Below, piece by piece: positions 11,987 to 12,040 of a stretch of DNA of 12,040 nt (the stretch's first letter is position 1; each line of letters begins with the position of its first letter). This stretch comes from UBA12151 sp964600645 (lineage in GTDB: Bacteria; Patescibacteriota; Minisyncoccia; Moranbacterales; UBA9337). The DNA lies in NCBI GenBank assembly GCA_964600645.1, contig CAZRJL010000029.1:1-12040 (forward strand), in the 5' to 3' direction. Both the position numbers and the translations under genes were made by a program. The notes below the pieces were generated by a model. It was not told where the DNA came from and searched no databases. It saw only the letters and a program-made list of their open reading frames with translations.

Positions 11987-12040
11987 GGAGAGGTGCCAGT
12001 CCGCCAAAGGTGGATTCAGTGGTAGAAAGGGACAAGATAC
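11987..12040 (+). tRNA. Possible 5' part of a class II tRNA, truncated by window end
   Basis: GGAGAGGTGCC starts like many bacterial tRNA-Ser/Leu genes (acceptor GGAGAGG then TG), and AGTGGTAGAA looks like a D-loop. Between them is an extra segment of about 20 bases containing TCCGCC (12000-12005) and GGTGGA (12009-12014), which form a hairpin with an AAA loop. The anticodon, variable arm and 3' half lie outside the window, so this cannot be confirmed. The same bases are also an open reading frame starting at the ATG at 11985 with no SD. A weak promoter-like TATACT lies at 11970-11975. Confidence 0.3.

Noticed and set aside
11616..12035. Minus-strand open frame overlapping the methyltransferase in another frame
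   Set aside because: The methyltransferase frame has clear SAM-binding motifs, whereas this frame is Lys/Arg/Phe/Cys-rich with no domain.
1..12040. Alternative genetic code with UGA read as glycine
   Set aside because: TGA ends clpP, the SPFH gene and the lectin-like gene at exactly the expected lengths, and no in-frame TGA interrupts any conserved protein.

Overview
The window is AT-rich DNA from a bacterium. It most resembles a Candidate Phyla Radiation / Patescibacteria genome of the Parcubacteria or Moranbacteria type. The reasons are the compact core genes (ClpP, trigger factor, soluble pyrophosphatase, NusA) beside an expanded run of very small two-helix 'type IV secretion pilin' proteins, the A/T-rich gene junctions that mostly lack a Shine-Dalgarno sequence, and the palindromic intergenic repeats. 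TGA is used as an ordinary stop (clpP, the SPFH gene, the lectin-like gene), so the UGA-to-Gly recoding of Gracilibacteria/SR1 is not seen. The taxonomic placement is inference.

Layout. (1) 1-4190, minus strand, housekeeping: nusA (2862-4082), ppa (2167-2700), tig (668-1951) and clpP (72-656). tig and clpP are 11 bp apart and form a chaperone/protease pair. A 117-bp element with perfect 25-bp inverted arms lies between ppa and tig, and an AT-only inverted repeat lies between nusA and ppa. nusA has a clear sigma70-type promoter, followed in its short 5' leader by an intrinsic-terminator hairpin, so it looks attenuated. (2) 4200-5970, plus strand, a divergent two-gene operon: a consensus-like promoter, a leader with a hairpin, a strong Shine-Dalgarno sequence, an SPFH/band-7 membrane protein, then by an ATGA overlap a membrane-anchored protein whose outer domain resembles the LecA (PA-IL) galactose lectin. 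A strong terminator closes it. (3) 6066-11905, minus strand, a cell-surface/secretion block. In transcription order it holds a class I SAM methyltransferase, a lipoprotein solute-binding protein, a fusion of a pilin-like domain to a lytic transglycosylase, two small pilin-like proteins, a bidirectional terminator, a second promoter with two more pilin-like proteins, a palindromic repeat, and a Cys-rich protein with two pilin domains. In all there are seven pilin-like domains in six genes. (4) 11870-12040: a possible promoter region and, at the edge, a sequence that may be the start of a class II tRNA with an extra hairpin in its D-arm. This last call is tentative.

How the parts may work together. 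Region 3 looks like the envelope-spanning part of a DNA or protein transfer (VirB1/VirB2-like) apparatus, with a wall-opening enzyme fused to a pilin subunit and a dedicated lipoprotein receptor. No VirB4, VirB6, VirB8-11, ATPase or ABC permease is visible in the window. The SPFH plus lectin-like pair is a separate surface module that may organise membrane and bind sugar. Both may serve the host-attached lifestyle typical of these bacteria, but this is inference from domain content only.
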